DNA of 64,000 nucleotides from Scolanthus callimorphus (Eukaryota; Cnidaria; Anthozoa; Actiniaria; Edwardsiidae), in contig CM066917.1 of NCBI GenBank assembly GCA_033964015.1, positions 25,079,951 to 25,143,950 on the forward strand. The letters are read 5' to 3'. Shown piece by piece: positions 62,026 to 64,000 of this stretch. The position numbers and the translations under genes were made by a program. The notes under the pieces are model-generated. The model was not told where the DNA came from. It ran no database searches and saw nothing but the letters and a program-made list of their open reading frames with translations. The stretch's first letter is position 1. Every line of letters begins with the position of its first letter.

Positions 62026-62806
62026 CTAAAAAGAAGACAAACAAAAACAAAACGAAGTCAGTGAGTACTCTGCTCTGTTCAGGAGTAGGAACCACACCCC
62101 ACAACGACTGAAATCATATTGCAGGGCTTGTGTTTGGACACAAGATTGCAAGAATTAGCTCAAAAGTTTTCGAATTCTCACCTAAATTTCATGGATAGGG
62201 AACCAAGTCTCCCTCTTTTAGTCTTAACGTGCCATTTCTTTGGGAAAATCTAAATGCGGATGTGGACTTTTCGTTTCTTTACAGAAATCTGAAAATGGGT
62301 TGTGAATCCTTCGGATCCACACCAAGGCAGGATTCAAAGCATTCAAACTTAATCCGGATCATTTTTTGCTTCGTTGGGGGAAAATCCAAAAGCGATACAC
62401 TTTGCCAGTGGTGCTTCTTTGCTGGCGTACTGCCATTGGCCGATTGTCAGACAGAGAGCACCACATTGTCTGGGTTTTGTTACAAGAATTGTCTGTGGGT
62501 ATATAAAGGTGATCTATCTAGTTACTGGTACAACTCAAATTAATACAAATTGTAACTCCATTTGCATTTAGAAAGGGAATGAAAATCAACATTAGGTATG
62601 TCGGCACTGTAGCTCTAGCTAGAACAAATACAATATCAAAGGGAGACATTCAAGAAAATAATTTTTTTTGCATGATTGCTTGCTACAAAGAGGCTGGCTT
62701 TGTTGTGTCTTCCCGCAGTCAATGTGAAAACAGCTTTCTCCCTCCCAGAATGAAATTCTCACCCACTTTCAAAACCAAGGGGGCATACTACAAAGTGCAT
62801 TCCCTA

Positions 62807-63134
62807 TGAAATACATATGAAAAACCTATGAAAAAAGTCCAATGCTATGAAATAAAATTCATAGTACTATGAAATGCATATTTCATAGTGCTATGAAATC
62901 TGAACACCCTATGAAATCATAGAGGTGCTATCCCAGTGCTATGAAACCAAAGACTACCAAACATGCCACCCTATGAAATATATGTGCTATGAAATGCCCA
63001 TGAAATCCGAACCTCAGTAAAAAATGAAACCCTATGAAATTTTTCAATGCTATGAAATACCCATGAAATCATAACACACCCTGTCTACCACCCTATGAAA
63101 TTATCCATGCTATGCAATGCCTATGAAATCAGCA
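62807..63134. repeat. Degenerate CTATGAAAT array
   Basis: About twenty copies of CTATGAAAT, irregularly spaced. The rest of 62026-64000 shows no exon that I can support; it is probably CK2 alpha intron or 5' flank. Confidence 0.7.
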
Positions 63135-63520
63135 CATTAATAAAAATGCTACCCACTACCTCTGAAACAAAGAAAACTTCCAACTACATCCTATGATCTT
63201 GATCAAGCAAGCAAGACTTTTAAAATTCGGCAAGACATTTGGCAATCCCTGTGCCATCGTCACAGTATCGTCAGTTGTTAAAGAATTAAGCAACTGGAAT
63301 GTAAAACTAAGACAAAATTGTTAAAACCCTTATTAAACTGTAATTATATAAGTGAATTACAACTAGGAACTGCGTCCTGAGTGTAAAGAAAGAATGCATG
63401 TATCATGGAAATAATCATTTTCATTTTGTGCTTTTCTCAAAAATGGCGCGGCTATTTTGATCCATGCTAAAAGAGAGTGAATATGTTCGAGCGGGACTGG
63501 GCCGATTCCATCTCTCATTT

Positions 63521-63545
63521 GATTGGCTGCCGTATAAAAGGCAGC
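63521..63545 (+). promoter_or_regulatory. CCAAT- and TATA-like pair
   Basis: GATTGGCTGC (63521-63530) is followed immediately by CGTATAAAAGGCAGC. The spacing is tighter than usual for a real CCAAT/TATA pair, and only an 18-codon frame starting ATGGATGG (about 63579) follows. Confidence 0.2.
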
Positions 63546-64000
63546 TAAAGTTCGAATATTATTGAGTAACGTTAATCATGGATGGAGTTCTGTCGAATTC
63601 TACAGCATTATTTTCTGACAAAGTTGATGCCTGATCATTGTTGATCATTGTCTAGTACATATTTTGTCTGGCGTTTTCATGAGGGAACTACCGAGGAAAA
63701 GCAAGGCCTTACTTCTTCTGTTGAGGTGAGAACAACACATCGCACGCGTGTGTTCAGTGTCTGGGTGATCTAGTGTCATGTTGTGCCGGGATAAACTATC
63801 ACAAGATGTCCACAGTGGGCCGTAATATTGCAAGGAATAAAACAGAATCTTGAAAGGCAACTCGTTAAAATGTAAGGCTGTTTATTTCACCACATTTCAA
63901 ATCATCTAAAGTGTTATGTTGATCGCATCCCTTCCTACACGTTAATCTTTAATACTCTCGAACCCTCGGCTCTGCGCATGAGAAGTCAATGAACTGAATC

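Overview
This window is animal nuclear DNA. It has small exons with GT-AG boundaries, introns crowded with short inverted-repeat transposons, tRNA-derived SINEs, a Penelope-like element and a DIRS-type element. It contains no bacterial operons. The repeat mix and the protein sequences suggest an invertebrate, most likely an anthozoan cnidarian. That assignment is inference, because no database search was possible. All exon coordinates were placed by hand from splice signals, reading phase and remembered family sequences.

Layout. (1) 944-22871, minus strand: one 28-exon chain in which every junction keeps phase (3,006 nt, 1,002 codons in the window). Its last 18 exons encode the core of an E4 ubiquitin-chain elongation factor (UBE4/Ufd2 family). 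Its first four encode a signal peptide, one EF-hand and a transmembrane segment. The U-box end lies beyond the left edge. (2) 22872-23059: a compact divergent promoter. (3) 23060-26122, plus: LYRM4/ISD11, three exons, complete. (4) 30960-32509, plus: a TLC-domain multipass membrane protein. (5) 35526-39217, minus: TMEM208, six exons, complete. (6) 39527-44346: a head-to-head Penelope-like dimer flanked by a 13-bp target duplication. (7) 46081-48411, plus: a tiny membrane protein with two PPxY motifs. (8) 54052-56087: an internally deleted DIRS-like element with inverted terminal repeats, an internal complementary region and a tyrosine recombinase ORF. (9) 57485-62025, minus: the 3' half of casein kinase 2 alpha, carrying two alternative versions of one exon only 32 bp apart. 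Its 5' exons lie beyond the right edge.

The rest is repeats. Three G-run elements have perfect 8-bp target duplications. Two families end in TTAA. A third family ends in AGAGCGGATTTCAGATGA. There are several palindromic fold-backs and long minisatellites inside E4 introns. One minisatellite is G-quadruplex-prone with a three-unit higher-order period; another has a 30-bp unit that creates spurious long open frames.

The genes do not form a pathway. E4 and TMEM208 both relate to the ER or protein quality control, and E4 shares its promoter with a mitochondrial Fe-S cluster factor. The two most interesting results are the predicted membrane-anchored E4 and the mutually exclusive CK2 alpha exons.
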